Source: Zea mays (taxonomy: Eukaryota > Streptophyta > Magnoliopsida > Poales > Poaceae). Taken from it: DNA of 64,000 nucleotides. The translations under genes were made by a program, and so were the position numbers. Below, piece by piece: positions 1-10,523 of this stretch. The first letter of the stretch is position 1. Each line of letters opens with the position of its first letter. The DNA lies in the NCBI RefSeq assembly GCF_902167145.1, contig NC_050104.1:7772001-7836000 (forward strand), in the 5' to 3' direction. The notes under the pieces are model-generated. The model was not told the origin of the DNA. It did no database searches and saw nothing but the letters and a program-made list of their open reading frames with translations.

Positions 1-195
1 ATTTTCGTCGGCCTAGTGACCGACGAAAATACGTTTTTGTATTTTCGTCGGCCTACCGACGAACATATTGATGGGCCCACGAAAATACGCATTATTTTCG
101 TCGGCCTAGGGGCCGACGAAAATAACGTCAGTATTTTCGTGGGCCGGCCGACGAAAATATCTCGGCCCACGAAAATTTAGGTGTTTCCTGTAGTG
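1..195. mobile_element. CACTA DNA transposon, one terminus
   Basis: The last bases, 179-195, read as the reverse complement of CACTACAGGAAACACCT, the classic terminal inverted repeat of plant CACTA (En/Spm superfamily) elements. Inside it lie dense direct and inverted subterminal copies of a motif built on TATTTTCGTCGGCC, which is the usual transposase-binding architecture. Only this end is present; the body lies left of the window, so autonomy cannot be judged. The flanking three bases after the terminus are GAC, one half of the expected 3-bp target duplication. It interrupts a reverse transcriptase frame of a Ty3/gypsy element. Confidence 0.88.
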
Positions 196-487
196 GACAT
201 CTACGAGGGAGTCTATTCTTGGCAAGGGGAACTCATCCTTTGGGCATGCCTTGTTGAGATCTATAAAATGAATACACATTCTCCACTTCTCGTTGGCCTT
301 CTTTACCATAATAGTGTTAGCTAGCCATTCTGGGCATGTTACTTCCCTGATTACTCCAGCACCGAGAAGCCTTTTAACTTTGTTTCTTGCCCCTTCAGCT
401 TTATCATCAGACATTTTCCGAAGCCTCTGCTTCCTTGGTCTAATGGCTGGGTCTACATTGAGTGAATGTTCAATAACATCTCTTTGA
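196..487 (-). pseudogene. pol: Ty3/gypsy reverse transcriptase, N-terminal fragment
   Basis: The minus-strand frame encodes the stretch ahead of and into the RT fold: an RP.KQ-type segment, then VIREVTCPEWLANTIMVKK, KWRMCIHFIDLNKACPKD and FPLPRIDSLVD, typical of plant Tat-type Ty3 RT. The frame is cut at 195 by the CACTA terminus, before the catalytic YVDD block. The expected VDF of the conserved block reads IHF here, a sign of decay. Residues downstream of the cut are CACTA-derived and not part of the protein. Confidence 0.8.
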
Positions 488-596
488 CACCACAAAGATC
501 ATTGGCTGACCAAGCAAAAACATCCTTATTGTTGAACAGAAATTTTAGCAGAGTTTTCTCTTATTCATCAGACAATTGAGACCCCAACTACACCTT

Positions 597-1412
597 CTAC
601 TCGGCTATGTCTTCGCACAGACGCATAGACTTTGGTTGATCTGCTGAAGTAGCCTTGTCTCTTTTATGCTTATATTGTTGATGAGCTTTGGCTTCATCTA
701 TGTTGTGGATGACCTTTGAATCTATCCAGTTCCCTTTGGCCCTTCTAGAAGCCTCTTGACTTCCATGCACGACAATAGGACCTTGGTCAGATGGTATCTT
801 CATGCACAGATATGCTAGATGTAGTATTACTTCGAAAGCATTCAATGTCCCTCGACCGATGATTGAATTGTAAGGATAGGCCATGTCAACAATATCAAAT
901 ACGACTTGTTCTGTTCTTGTATTGTGAACATAACCGAAGGTGACTGACATTGTTATCTTCCCAAGTGCCACTATCTGCCTTCCTTCGAAGCCACACAAGG
1001 GGTGCGTTGCATCATGTATTCTGTCATCCTGCTCTTGCATCTGTCTGAAGGCTTTTGCGAAGATGATGTATGATGCACTGCCTGTGTCTATAAGGACATT
1101 GTGAACCAGAAATCCTTTGATAACACATGATATGACCATGGCATCATTATGGGGGTAATCCTTAAGCTGAAGGTTTTCCTGAGAGAATGTGATTGGTACA
1201 TGAGACCATTTGGATTTGATGAAGGGTCCTTGCACTCCAACATGTTGTACCATTCTCTGTGCTTCTTTCTTCTGCTTCTCGTTGGCTAGTTTAGAGCTTG
1301 ATTCGCCTGTGATTGGGAGCACCAGCTTCATGGCCAAAGGTGTCACAACTTGGCCACCTTGCGAAGCCATTGTCGTGATTGTGGAAATGAGTTCACCGGA
1401 GGTGGGCGCCAA
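597..1412 (-). pseudogene. pol: Ty3 leader fused to aspartic protease (gag deleted)
   Basis: An open minus-strand frame of about 270 codons starts right at the LTR/primer-site boundary and runs into a retropepsin-like domain with NVLIDTGSASYII, whose DTG is the catalytic aspartate loop. A second conserved block, YNSIIGRGTLNAF, matches the ILGR region of plant Ty3 proteases. No gag capsid domain or zinc knuckle lies between the leader and the protease, although the Zeon-like relative in this window has gag there. I infer a deletion that joined leader to protease. No ATG is apparent at the start. Confidence 0.7.
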
Positions 1413-2040
1413 TGTTGGTCACTTGTTCTCAAATACTGTGAATCAAGAAGAAGGCAAGACAATTGTTAAGGATTGAGGATCTTCGTCCTCTGAAGCATTA
1501 TCTCCCTTCGGATATAATGATCTTCAGACGAAGGTCGTGAAGGATGAACCTTCATCACTTACAAGAGCAATCATTTAAAAGATGATGAATATTAATCATT
1601 CGTATATCAATTCATATATTTATGAACATATGAATGGAATTCATATTACATTGATACCTTCGGTTTGCTCGATGGTGTTGACGCGAGAGCGATTACAATC
1701 CAGCGTGAACAGTACGGGGGTACTGTTCACCTATTTATAGGCACAGGACGCAGCCCGGGTAGAAATACATTTATGCCCTTGACACGTACACATAATCATA
1801 ACATAAATCATCAGGGGTTAACTAGTCTTTTCCTCTTCGACTTTGGCACCATACGTGAGCTTCGTCGCCACCTTAAGCCGAAGTTATTGTCCTTCGATCG
1901 TAGCTTCAACATTCGTTGTTAATGCCCTTAGATGACATCTTCGTCTTAAGGACCTCCGATAGGGAAGAGGATCCTCAACATCTCTTTGTCAATGACACCT
2001 TTGTCTTGAGGACCTTTGGCGGAGAGGAAGACCCCCAACA
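1413..2040 (-). repeat. 5' LTR of the Cinful-like element
   Basis: On the minus strand the 628-bp repeat begins TGTTGGGGGTCTTCC and ends with CCAACA, followed by a primer-site region TTGGCGCCCACC (1401-1412). A TATA-type CTATAAATAG complement lies near 1731-1740 next to an inverted repeat around ACAGTACGGGGGTACTGT, both also present in the Zeon-like LTRs. The right-hand flank is CCTCC. Confidence 0.75.
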
Positions 2041-2357
2041 CCTCCACTCCATATGAGCTCGCTTGCACTCTTTATGTTCATGTATACATCATAGAGCTTG
2101 TCAAACAACACACTTAAGATACAATCTACTACTATCACATTTTTCTTATTGAACTCAGCCTGTTTTTTAATAAATAAAGGACCTTCATAATGCTTGACAA
2201 CCCAAGATCTATCCATAACAGTGAGCCACAAATCAAGTTTTGTGGACCATCTCTTAATGTTTGATCCATCAAACATATCATGTTTCATAGCATCAACAAA
2301 ACTATTACCCATCTTAAAGTGTCTATTAGGTTTTTGGTTTGTTAGAAAATGGTGCAC
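2041..2357 (-). pseudogene. gag: Ty1/copia gag fragment
   Basis: A minus-strand frame encodes a gag N-terminal domain of the copia type: MFDGSNIKRWSTKLDLWL, then FNKKNVIVVDCILSVLFD and VYMNIKSASELIW, matching the UBN2/DUF4219 pattern in which a substrate-like F/YDGSNY..W opening is followed by a helical repeat. The frame runs directly into the Cinful-like LTR at 2040, so that element inserted into this gag. The rest of the copia element is left of the window or lost. Confidence 0.65.
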
Positions 2358-2950
2358 TTTTAAGATTAAATTAATTCATAAAGCAATCACTACATGAATA
2401 ATGGATAAGCCACACAGAAAATAAAAACATGTCCACATAATAGATGAAAACTATGTTGAATGAACTCGTCACTACCCATAGCGAGAATTGCTCTAACCTA
2501 GTCGAAGACAAGTTCACAGTGTTGTTGAAGTCCATAGATGTCGCAATATAGATCAACTTAGCGAGCAGTCACATGACCATTGGCCAAACCTTATTCGCCC
2601 CAACCCGTGTAGGTTCTTCAGTGCAGTGAGGTTCCGAAGACAGTAATCTCCCCGTCGCTGTTAAATCACGTAGTACCGAGGACTCTCTAGTCTAAAACTC
2701 TAACTTATAGTAGATTAGTTGTTTCTTGTGCCTTTAGAAGAGAACACCTTCTCTAGAGGAATATACTCTCTATTACTATACGCAAAATAGTAGAAAACAA
2801 AAGCAGACTTGGTAACTATCTTTAGATTTGATGGATTCAATTTTAAACTTGTCACGTAAGGCAAGGTAAGGCAAAGCAAAGTTGCAAACATAAGTGTGTC
2901 TTTAAGATTTTCCTTAAATTTACCGTTAAAAAATTGTACAATAAACTTTT
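2358..2950 (-). other. Probable leader or LTR of the older copia element
   Basis: Nothing here codes for a recognisable protein. It lies immediately upstream (minus strand) of the copia gag fragment, so it is probably its untranslated leader and perhaps part of an LTR. I could not identify LTR ends or a primer-binding site. Confidence 0.35.
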
Positions 2951-3192
2951 AGGCCATGTTTGAAAGTGTAGTATTTTTGCAGTTTTGAAACAATACTATG
3001 ATATTTGATGATACTATAGTATTGGAACTCAAAATGTGTTTGGTTTGTCTAGACAAAATACAGTTTTAAATACCATGGTTTACCCAAAACCATGGTATTT
3101 TTGGAGTTTTCGAAACTCTACTTAGGATCTCAGTTTTCTTCTCCTCTCTAAATATACTTTGTTTTCCAATGGAACCAAACAGATCTCGGTTT
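2951..3192 (+). repeat. Tourist-like MITE-derived sequence
   Basis: Starts AGGCCATGTTTGAAAGTGTAG and carries ATACTATAGTATTGG-type segments. About 240 bp of it reappears as an imperfect inverted copy at 3310-3556, inside the neighbouring MITE. It is AT-rich and non-coding. Confidence 0.6.
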
Positions 3193-3194
3193 TA

Positions 3195-3621
3195 GGGCCC
3201 GTTTGGAAATGTAGTTTTGAAATGATGATATTTTGAGATACTATAGTTTACAATTGTACATGACACAAATACTACGGTATTACTTTACCACAATAAAACC
3301 ACAATATTGCTCAAAACCGAGATCTGTTTGGTTCCATTGAAAAAATAAAGTATATGTAAAGAGAAGAGAAGAAAACTGAGGTCTTGAGTGGAGTTTCGAA
3401 AACTCCAAAAATACCACGGTTTTAAGTAAACCATGTTATTTAAAACTGTGTTTTGTCTGCACAAACCAAACACCTTTTGTGTTCCAATACTATAGTATCG
3501 TCAAATACTATAGTATTGTTTCAAAACTACAAAAATATTACACTTCCAAACAAGTCATATAATTATAAACTATGGTATCTCAAAACTATGGTATTTCAAA
3601 ACCGTATTTCCAAACAGGCCC
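3195..3621. mobile_element. Tourist/PIF-Harbinger-like MITE
   Basis: The ends are imperfect inverted repeats: GGGCCCGTTTGGAAATGTAG at the left and the complement of CGTATTTCCAAACAGGCCC at the right, pairing over roughly 65 bp. Both sides are flanked by TTA (3192-3194 and 3622-3624), the 3-bp duplication typical of PIF/Harbinger elements. The interior holds an inverted copy of the preceding MITE-derived block, so this is a composite or nested structure. No transposase is encoded. Confidence 0.78.
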
Positions 3622-3624
3622 TTA

Positions 3625-3994
3625 ACAATAAAAAATATTGTTAAGAAAATTAGATTTGCATTGGTGGTGTACTGGTGTCCTATAAGGTAGCAACAGGCCA
3701 ACAGGTGGATTAGGTCGGAGTGTTGCGTCACTTGAGCGGCTGAGCAGCTGAGCCTGTGCGTGTTCCTGCGTGTGCAACCTGTGCGTGTGGCCAGGGATGC
3801 CGCAGCGGCTGCCGCCCATTCTGTCGCCCTGTTCTTGCGTGCATCTGAATTACGCGATAGTAATTGTACTATTTGCCCGCCATGGCATTCTCAGCCATCA
3901 ACCATTGATTAATTCCGTATCGATTTGTCCATTTGCTGCACGCATGACTCGACATGGAATTGGATGGGTCCTACTAATGCTGTGGCGCTGCAGC
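3625..3994 (+). promoter_or_regulatory. Upstream region of the PIP1 aquaporin gene
   Basis: A 370-bp non-coding stretch between the MITE and the TATA box. I see no further defined element that I would assert; it presumably holds the proximal promoter. Confidence 0.4.
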
Positions 3995-4003
3995 CTATAT
4001 AAG
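3995..4003 (+). promoter_or_regulatory. TATA box of the aquaporin gene
   Basis: CTATATAAG lies 109-117 bp before the start codon, followed by a plausible short 5' leader rich in CA and CT. Position and sequence fit a plant TATA box; the transcription start is not directly visible. Confidence 0.65.
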
Positions 4004-4111
4004 AACACTACACACATAGCTCTTGACACGTCGCTTCATCTAGTCCCAGCACTACTCACTCACTTCCAGTCTCTAGAGCCATCGAGATCGTAGCTGAGCG
4101 AGTTAGTATTC

Positions 4112-5151
4112 ATGGCAGGAGGCACGCTGCAGGACAGATCGGAGGCCGAGGACGTGCGCGTGGGCGTGGACCGTTTCCCGGAGCGGCAGCCCATCGGCAC
4201 GGCGGCGGACGACCTGGGCCGCGACTACAGCGAGCCCCCGGCGGCGCCGCTGTTCGAGGCGTCGGAGCTCTCCTCGTGGTCCTTCTACCGCGCCGGCATC
4301 GCCGAGTTCGTGGCCACGTTCCTCTTCCTCTACGTGACCGTGCTGACGGTGATGGGCGTGAGCAAGTCCCCCTCCAAGTGCGGCACCGTGGGCATCCAGG
4401 GCATCGCGTGGGCGTTCGGCGGCATGATCTTCGCGCTCGTGTACTGCACCGCGGGCGTGTCGGGCGGCCACATCAACCCGGCCGTCACGTTCGGCCTCCT
4501 CCTCGCCCGGAAGCTGTCGCTGACGCGGGCGGTCTACTACGTGGTGATGCAGTGCCTGGGCGCCGTCTGCGGCGCCGGCGTCGTGAAGGCGTTCGGCAGC
4601 GCGCTGTACGAGTCCGCGGGCGGCGGCGCCAACGCCGTCAGCCCCGGGTACACCAAGGGCGACGGCCTCGGCGCCGAGGTCGTGGGCACGTTCGTGCTCG
4701 TGTACACCGTCTTCTCCGCCACCGACGCCAAGCGCACCGCCAGGGACTCCCACGTCCCCGCGCTGGCCCCGCTGCCCATCGGCTTCGCCGTATTCCTGGT
4801 GCACCTCGCCACCATCCCCATCACCGGCACCGGCATCAACCCCGCCAGGAGCCTCGGCGCCGCCATCATCTACGACAACCCGCACGGGTGGCACGGCCAC
4901 GTAAGTTTTTGTTTGCACAGCTACCATATAATATATACACATAATGATGCATGCATTAGCATGCACATCATATATACATTTGCCACGTAAGTTTATTAGC
5001 TTCTGCCGAAGATTGCAATTGACACGCTGGCATTATTGGATGGTGACAGTGGATCTTCTGGGTGGGCCCGTTCGCCGGAGCGGCGCTTGCGGCGGTGTAC
5101 CACCAGGTCGTCCTCAGGGCCATCCCCTTCAAGTCCAGCGCTCACTACTAG
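4112..5151 (+). CDS. PIP1-6: Plasma membrane intrinsic protein, PIP1 aquaporin (two exons)
   Basis: Exon 1 is 4112-4900 (263 codons) and exon 2 is 5050-5151; the intron has GTAAGT at 4901 and ends GGTGACAG at 5049, phase 0. The product is 296 residues, a usual PIP length. It forms a plasma-membrane channel for water and possibly small neutral solutes. Visible signatures: the PIP1-type N terminus with ERQPIGTAA and [20 protein letters not shown], six hydrophobic segments, both pore motifs ([11 protein letters not shown] and [11 protein letters not shown]), and the loop-D to helix-5 region. The last exon encodes [19 protein letters not shown], the sixth membrane helix and short C tail. GC-rich third positions are typical of grass genes. 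The long acidic N terminus ([18 protein letters not shown]) and length match my memory of maize PIP1-6. The PIP1 class is secure; the exact paralogue is less so. No disruption is seen. Confidence 0.93.
4901..5049 (+). other. Intron of the aquaporin gene
   Basis: 149 bp with GTAAGTTTTT donor and TGACAG acceptor, AT-rich unlike the flanking exons. It separates the codons for the His and Trp of an HWIFWVGP segment. Translation through it would end prematurely. Confidence 0.9.
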
Positions 5152-5423
5152 TGTTGCTTGCCTTGCCGTCATACACGGAGTTCTGCTGCCACATCGGCCG
5201 CTCAATGGACCATCACTCCGCGAATGTATGATGTGTGTAACTCGAATGTGTGGTTAATTTTCGTTTTCTTACGTGTTTGCATCCACGGAATGTGTCATCA
5301 GTGTACAAATCAACTGTATGTGGCTGTACGTGTCCCAATTATGATAATGCTAATAAGGCCATAATATACCAAGGCCCATTTACTAAAAAAGATTCACCTA
5401 TGAGTTGTGATGGACCTTGGAGT
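5152..5423 (+). other. 3' untranslated and downstream region of the aquaporin gene
   Basis: Non-coding, AT-rich sequence following the stop codon, with AATAAG-type signals around 5350. It ends where the LTR of a copia element begins, 272 bp after the stop, so the insertion lies at or just past the transcript end. Confidence 0.55.
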
Positions 5424-5541
5424 ATGTTACAAAACATTGTACAGTGATCAAAGTTCATCCATCCATCCATTCCTAGAGACACACCCCTTGGGAAAACATG
5501 TATATATACTACAGTGCCTGCAATAAAGATTACAATTATGT
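5424..5541 (+). repeat. 5' LTR of the copia element, first part
   Basis: Matches the start of the LTR at 26639 through TGTTACAAAACATTGTACAG, CATCCATCCATC and GTATATATACTACAGTGCC. It stops at 5541, where the Ty3 element begins, and resumes at 19615. The LTR is only about 175 bp long when both parts are considered. Confidence 0.85.
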
Positions 5542-6036
5542 TGTCGGGGACCATAATTAGGGGTACCCTCAAGACGCCTAATTCTCAGCTGATAACTCTC
5601 ATCAGCATAAAGCTGCAGAGGCCTGATGGGTGCGATTAAGTCAGGGATCAGTCCATACGAGCGACTCGATCACGCCTCGCCCGAGCCTAGCCTCGGACAA
5701 GGGCAGCCGACCCCGAGGGATTTCCGTCTCGCCCGAGGCCCCCCTCCAACGGCGGACACGTCTCCGGCTCGCCCGAGGCCTTGCCTTCGCTAAGAAGCAA
5801 CCCTGACTAAATCGCCGCGCCGACCGACCGAGTCGCAGGAGCATTTAATGCAAAGGTGGCCTGACACCTTTATCCTGACGCTCGCCCCCCGGCAGAGTCG
5901 AAGTGACCGCCGTCACTTCGCCGCTCTACTGACCGGTCTGACAGAAGGACAGCGCCGCCTGCGCCACTCCGACTGCAGTGCCACTTGACAGAGTGAGACT
6001 GACACGCAGTCAGGCCCTGCCAAAGGCACCATAGGA

Positions 6037-6420
6037 AACTCCGCTCCGCCCGACCCAGGGCTCGGACTCGGGCTAAGCCCCAGAAGACGGCGAACTCCGC
6101 TCCGCCCGACCCAGGGCTCGGACTCGGGCTAAGCCCCGGAAGACGACGAACTCCGCTCCGCCCGACCCAGGGCTCGGACTCGGGCTAGGCCCCGGAAGAC
6201 GGCAAACTCCGCTCCGCCCGACCCAGGGCTCGGACTCGGGCTAAGCCCCGGAAGACGGCGAACTCCGCTCCGCCCGACCCAGGGCTCGGACTCGGGCTAG
6301 GCCCCGGAAGACGGCGAACTCCGCTCCGCCCGACCCAGGGCTCGGACTCGGGCTCAGCCCCAGAACACGACGAACTCCGCTTCGCCCGACCCCAGGGCTC
6401 GGACTCCGCCCTGGCCTCTG
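6037..6420 (+). repeat. 56-bp tandem repeat array in the 5' LTR
   Basis: Six full units plus a partial seventh, starting at 6037, 6093, 6149, 6205, 6261, 6317 and 6373, each opening AACTCCGCTCCGCCCGACCC. The units differ by a few transitions. Apparent open frames over this array are compositional. Confidence 0.92.
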
Positions 6421-6904
6421 CCGAACGACCTCCGCCTCGCCCGACCCAGGGGCTTGGGCTCAGCTTCGGCCATGGAAGACAGACTCGACCTCGGCTTCGG
6501 AGGAGCCTCCACGCCACCCGACCTAGGGCACAGGCCAGCCACGTCAACAGGAAGCGCCATCATCACCCTACCCCGAGCCGACTCGGGCCGCAGAGAACAA
6601 GACCGGTGTCCCATCTGGCTAGCTCCGCCAGATAGGCAATGATGGCGCCCCGCAAGCCCTGTGACGACGGCGACTCTCAGCTCTCTTACGGAAGCAGGAG
6701 GACGTCAGCAAGGACTCAACCGCTCCGACAGCTGTCCCTCCGCCAGGCTCCGTTGCTCCTCCGACAGCCACGACATCACACCAGCTGGGTGCCAAGATCT
6801 CTCCGGCTGCCACATTGGCATGTACTTAGGGCGCTAGCTCTCCCCCGCTAGACACGTAGCACTCTGCTACACCCCCATTGTACACCTGGATCCTCTCCTT
6901 ACGC

Positions 6905-6912
6905 CTATAAAA
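6905..6912 (+). promoter_or_regulatory. TATA box in the 5' Huck-like LTR
   Basis: CTATAAAA followed by GGAAGGACCAGGG, conserved in all three Huck-like LTRs in the window (also 19241 and 63740). Its position in the LTR fits the U3/R promoter. Confidence 0.7.
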
Positions 6913-7215
6913 GGAAGGACCAGGGCCCTCTTAGAGAGGGTTGGCCGCGCGGGGACGAAGACGAGACAGGCGCTCTCTTGGGGCCGCTCGCTTCCCTCAC
7001 CCGCGTGGACGCTTGTAACCCCCTACTGCAAGCGCACCCGACCTGGGCGCGGGACGAACACGAAGGCCGCGGGATTTCCACCTCTCTCACGCCCGTCTCC
7101 GGCCACCTCGCTTCCCCCCTTCGCGATCGCCCACGCGCTCGACCCATCTGGGCTGGGGCACGCGGCACATTCACTCGTCGGCTTAGGGACCCCCCGGTCT
7201 CGAAACGCCGACAGT

Positions 7216-7233
7216 TGGCGCGCCAGGTAGGGG
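7216..7233 (+). other. Primer-binding site of the Huck-like element
   Basis: TGGCGCGCCAGGTAGGGG begins 2 bp after the LTR and would pair with the 3' end of a host tRNA to start minus-strand synthesis. I do not assert which tRNA. Confidence 0.75.
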
Positions 7234-7394
7234 CCTGCTGCGTGTTGACGAACAGCTTCCCGTCAAGCTCCAGATGGGCAGTCTCCAGCAACCTCTCCGG
7301 CCCGGGACGGTGCTCCGTTTCGGGAGTCTTGAGTTCATGTCCTTCGACGGCAGCTACGACATGATACTCCTTCCACCGCCGCGCGACAACGACA

Positions 7395-9790
7395 ATGGCG
7401 GCCGACAACCCGCCCGCCGGCGGCGGAATCGATGACATCTTCCCCGCGTGGTGGAAGAACAACATTCGAGCTCGCCCCGTCCTCTCCCCCGCCAACGGAG
7501 GAGGAGGCGGGGCAACCAAGGCCAAGCGGGAGGCCGCGCTTCGTCGGCTGTCGAGCGAATCGACGTCCCCAGCGCCCCAACGGGGGGCGCGTCGGGCGTC
7601 GACCTCGCGTTTGAGACGAAGGCGGGCGCCGTCCCCCCCGCGACACGCCAATCCCGAGCAAGTGGACGACGCCAGCGCGCTCGCGGAGAGCTTGCAGGAC
7701 GTCGCCCTCGTACCTGCGACGACAGTGCAATTAGTCCCCGACGTGACTATGTCGCTCCTCGTCGACCAAAAGGTACCGACTGATTCCCATCCTACGTCAT
7801 TTCGACTCAGCCTCAACCCGCCTAGCGACCTTGCTTTGGCGGGCGCTCTCGTTGAGGCGAGTGCAACCCCTCTGGGGTTTCGCACGCGGTCGCCTTGGGA
7901 CCGGCTGACGGACGTCTCGACCTACGGGCCCTCTGGGTCCGAGGAAGATGACGATCCCAGCATCTGTTGGGATTTCTCTGGATTTGGCAACCCCAGTGCC
8001 ATGCGGGACTTTATGACCGCATGTGACTACTGCCTCTCCGACTGTTCCAACGGTAGCCGCAGCCTCGACGAGGAGGACTGCGGCCCAAGCCGCGAATGTT
8101 TCCACGTTGAGCTAGGGGATCCCTCCGAAGGCAACCATCTCGGCATGCCGGAGGACGGTGATCTCCCTAGGTCGGTGCCTCGCGCAGACATCCCGCGGGA
8201 GCTAGCTGTGGTCCCCGTTCCGGCGGGGGGTCACGACCCACAGCTCGAGCAAGTCCGCGGGGCGCAGGCCAGGCTCGACGAGGGAGCAGGAGCGCTTGAG
8301 CCGATCCGCCGGGACGTCGGGCAGGTATGGGCGGGCCAACCCCCGACCGGAGAAGTACGTCACCTGCCCCAGGGTTTCCAGCACCGCGTCGCCAACGACG
8401 TCAGGGTCAGGCCGCCACCCGCATCCAGTGGGGTCGGTCAGAACCTGGCAGCCGCAGCGATGCTCCTCCGCGCGATGCCGGAGCCATCAACCATCGAGGG
8501 TCGGCGAATCCAGGGAGAGCTCAAGAATCTCCTGGAAGGCGCTGCGATCCGACGGGTCGAGAGCTCTGCCTCCCGAAGGCAGGGATACCCCTCGGAACCT
8601 CATGCTGCGACTTCCCGATTCATGCGGGAAGCCTCGGTCTACACCGGGCGCACGCGCAACACCGCGCCTGCGGCCCCGGGCCACCTCGGCAACGAGCACC
8701 ATCGTCGCGACCGTGGGGCCCACCCCGACGAAAGGGTGCGCCGTGGCTACCACCCCAGGCGTGGGGGACGCTACGTCAGCGGGGAGGATCGGAGTCCCTC
8801 GCCCGAACCACCCGATCCGCAGGCCTTCAGTCGGGCCATCCGACGGGCGCCGTTCCCGACCCGGTTCTGACCCCCGACTACTATCACAAAGTACTCGGGG
8901 GAAACGAGACCGGAACTGTGGCTCGCGGACTACCGCCTGGCCTGCCAACTGGGTGGAACGGACGACGACAACCTCATCATCCGCAACCTCCCCCTGTTCC
9001 TCTCCGACACTGCTCGCGCCTGGTTGGAGCACCTGCCTCCGGGGCAGATCTCCAACTGGGATGACTTGGTCCAAGCCTTCGCCGACAATTTCCAGGGCAC
9101 GTACGTGCGCCCCGGGAATTCCTGGGACCTCCGAAGCTGCCGGCAACAGCCGGGAGAGTCTCTCCGGGACTACATCCGGCGATTCTCGAAGCAGCGCACC
9201 GAGCTGCCCAACATCACCGACTCGGATGTCATCGGCGCGTTCCTTGCCGGCACCACCTGCCGCGACCTGGTGAGTAAGTTGGGTCGCAAGACCCCCACCA
9301 GGGCAAGCGAGCTAATGGACATCGCCACCAAGTTCGCCTCTGGCCAGGAGGCGGTCGAGGCTATCTTCCGAAAGGATAAGCAGCCCCAGGGCCGCCCATC
9401 GGAAGATGCTCCCGAGGCGTCAACTCCGCGCGGCGCCAAGAAGAAAGGCAGGAAGAAGTCGCAAGCGAAACGCGACGCCGCCGACGCGGACCTTGTCGCC
9501 GCCGCCGAGTACAAGAACCCTCGGAAGCCCCCCGGAGGTGCTAACCTCTTCGACAAGATGCTCAAGGAGCCGTGCCCCTATCATCAGGGGCCCGTCAAGC
9601 ACACCCTCGAGGAGTGCGTCATGCTTCGGCGCCACTTCCACAGGGCCGGGCCACCCGCAGAGGGTGGCAGGGCCCGCGACGACGACAAGAAGGAAGATCA
9701 CCAAGCAGGAGAGTTCCCCGAGGTCCGCGACTGCTTCATGATCTACGGTGGGCATGTGGCGAATGCCTCGGCTCGGCATCGCAAGCACGA
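7395..9790 (+). pseudogene. gag: Huck-like gag (one in-frame stop)
   Basis: Frame opens at ATG 7395. The first 490 codons are a basic, Ser/Pro-rich N-terminal extension. The capsid-type domain follows the stop, with WLADYRLACQLGG, NLPLFLSDTARAWLEHL and SLRDYIRRFSKQRTELP, the retrotransposon gag pattern. A zinc-binding remnant CPYHQGPVKHTLEEC lies near 9573. TGA at 8868-8870 interrupts the frame just before the capsid domain, but the frame is otherwise open to the protease. Gag would package the RNA into virus-like particles. Family memory places an arginine codon at the TGA, so CGA to TGA is the probable change. Confidence 0.85.
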
Positions 9791-10523
9791 GCGCCGAGAG
9801 GTCTGCTCGGTGAAGGTGGCGGCGCCAGTCTACCTAGACTGGTCCGACAAGCCCATCACCTTCGACCAAGCTGACCACCCCGACCATGTGCCGAGCCCGG
9901 GGAAATACCCGCTCGTCGTCGACCCCATCGTCGGCGACGTCAGGCTCACCAAGGTCCTGATGGACGGGGGCAGCTGCCTCAACATCATCTACGCCGAGAC
10001 CCTCAGGCTCCTGCGCGTCGATCTGTCCTCCGTCCGAGCAGGCGCTGCGCCCTTCCACGGGATCATTCCCGGGAAGCGCGTCCAGCCCCTCGGACGACTC
10101 GACCTTCCCGTCTGCTTCGGAACGCCCTCCAACTTCCGAAGGGAGACTTTGACGTTCGAGGTGGTCGGGTTCCGAGGAACCTACCACGCGGTACTGGGGA
10201 GGCCATGCTACGCGAAGTTCATGGCCGTCCCCAACTACACCTACCTGAAGCTCAAGATGCCGGGCCCCAACGGGGTCATCACCGTCGGCCCCACGTACAA
10301 ACACGCGTTCGAATGCGACGTGGAGTGCGTGGAGTACGCCGAGGCCCTCGCCGAGTCCGAGGCCCTCATCGCCGACCTGGAGAGCCTCTCCAAAGAGGTG
10401 CCAGACGTGAAACGTCATGCCGGCAACTTCGAGCCAGCGGAGACGGTTAAGGCCGTCCCTCTCGACCCCAGTGGCGACACCTCCAAGCATATCCGGATCG
10501 GTTCCGGGCTCGACCCCAAATAG
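9791..10523 (+). pseudogene. pol: Huck-like aspartic protease region
   Basis: Continuous in frame with gag. The catalytic loop appears as VLMDGGSCLNIIY (DGG instead of DTG, usual in this lineage), preceded by PITFDQADHPDHVPSPGKYP and followed by FRGTYHAVLGRPCYAKFMA, the second conserved protease block. TAG at 10521-10523 ends the frame just before the RT leader; a C-to-T change from CAG would explain it. Confidence 0.85.

Larger units (their letters stand above)
196..2040 (-). mobile_element. Cinful-like Ty3/gypsy retrotransposon, 5' part, truncated by CACTA
   Basis: Read on the minus strand this is a 5' LTR (2040 to 1413), a short leader, a protease-bearing frame, and the N-terminal part of reverse transcriptase. 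At 195 the CACTA element interrupts it; the remainder lies outside the window. The LTR end and leader closely resemble those of the Zeon-like element at 42667-59561, including the start of the leader frame (APTSGEL versus VPTSGVL), so both belong to one Cinful/Zeon-type family, here with pol. The element sits inside a copia gag sequence. The gag-coding region is missing. Confidence 0.75.
5542..7213 (+). repeat. 5' LTR of the Huck-like element
   Basis: 1,672 bp, starting TGTCGGGGACCATAATTAGG and ending AAACGCCGACA. A TATA box CTATAAAA is at 6905-6912, about 300 bp before the LTR end. The U3 portion is GC-rich and contains the 56-bp array. It is 168 bp shorter than the 3' LTR, because of repeat copy number and a 60-bp duplication. 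Confidence 0.9.

Noticed and set aside
4276..4944. Second plus-strand open frame inside the aquaporin gene
   Set aside because: Arg/Pro-rich shadow frame of the PIP1 exon; no similarity to a known protein and it ignores the intron.
4103..4966. Long antisense open frame (287 codons) over the aquaporin exon
   Set aside because: A product of GC-rich third positions in the real gene; it encodes low-complexity Ala/Gly/His/Arg-rich sequence with no domain.
6185..6614. Minus-strand open frames rich in SPSPSPGSGGAEF-like repeats in the Huck-like LTR (also 18521-18950 and 63087-63407)
   Set aside because: They result from the 56-bp tandem array, whose length is not a multiple of three, so repeats cycle through frames. 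Not genes.
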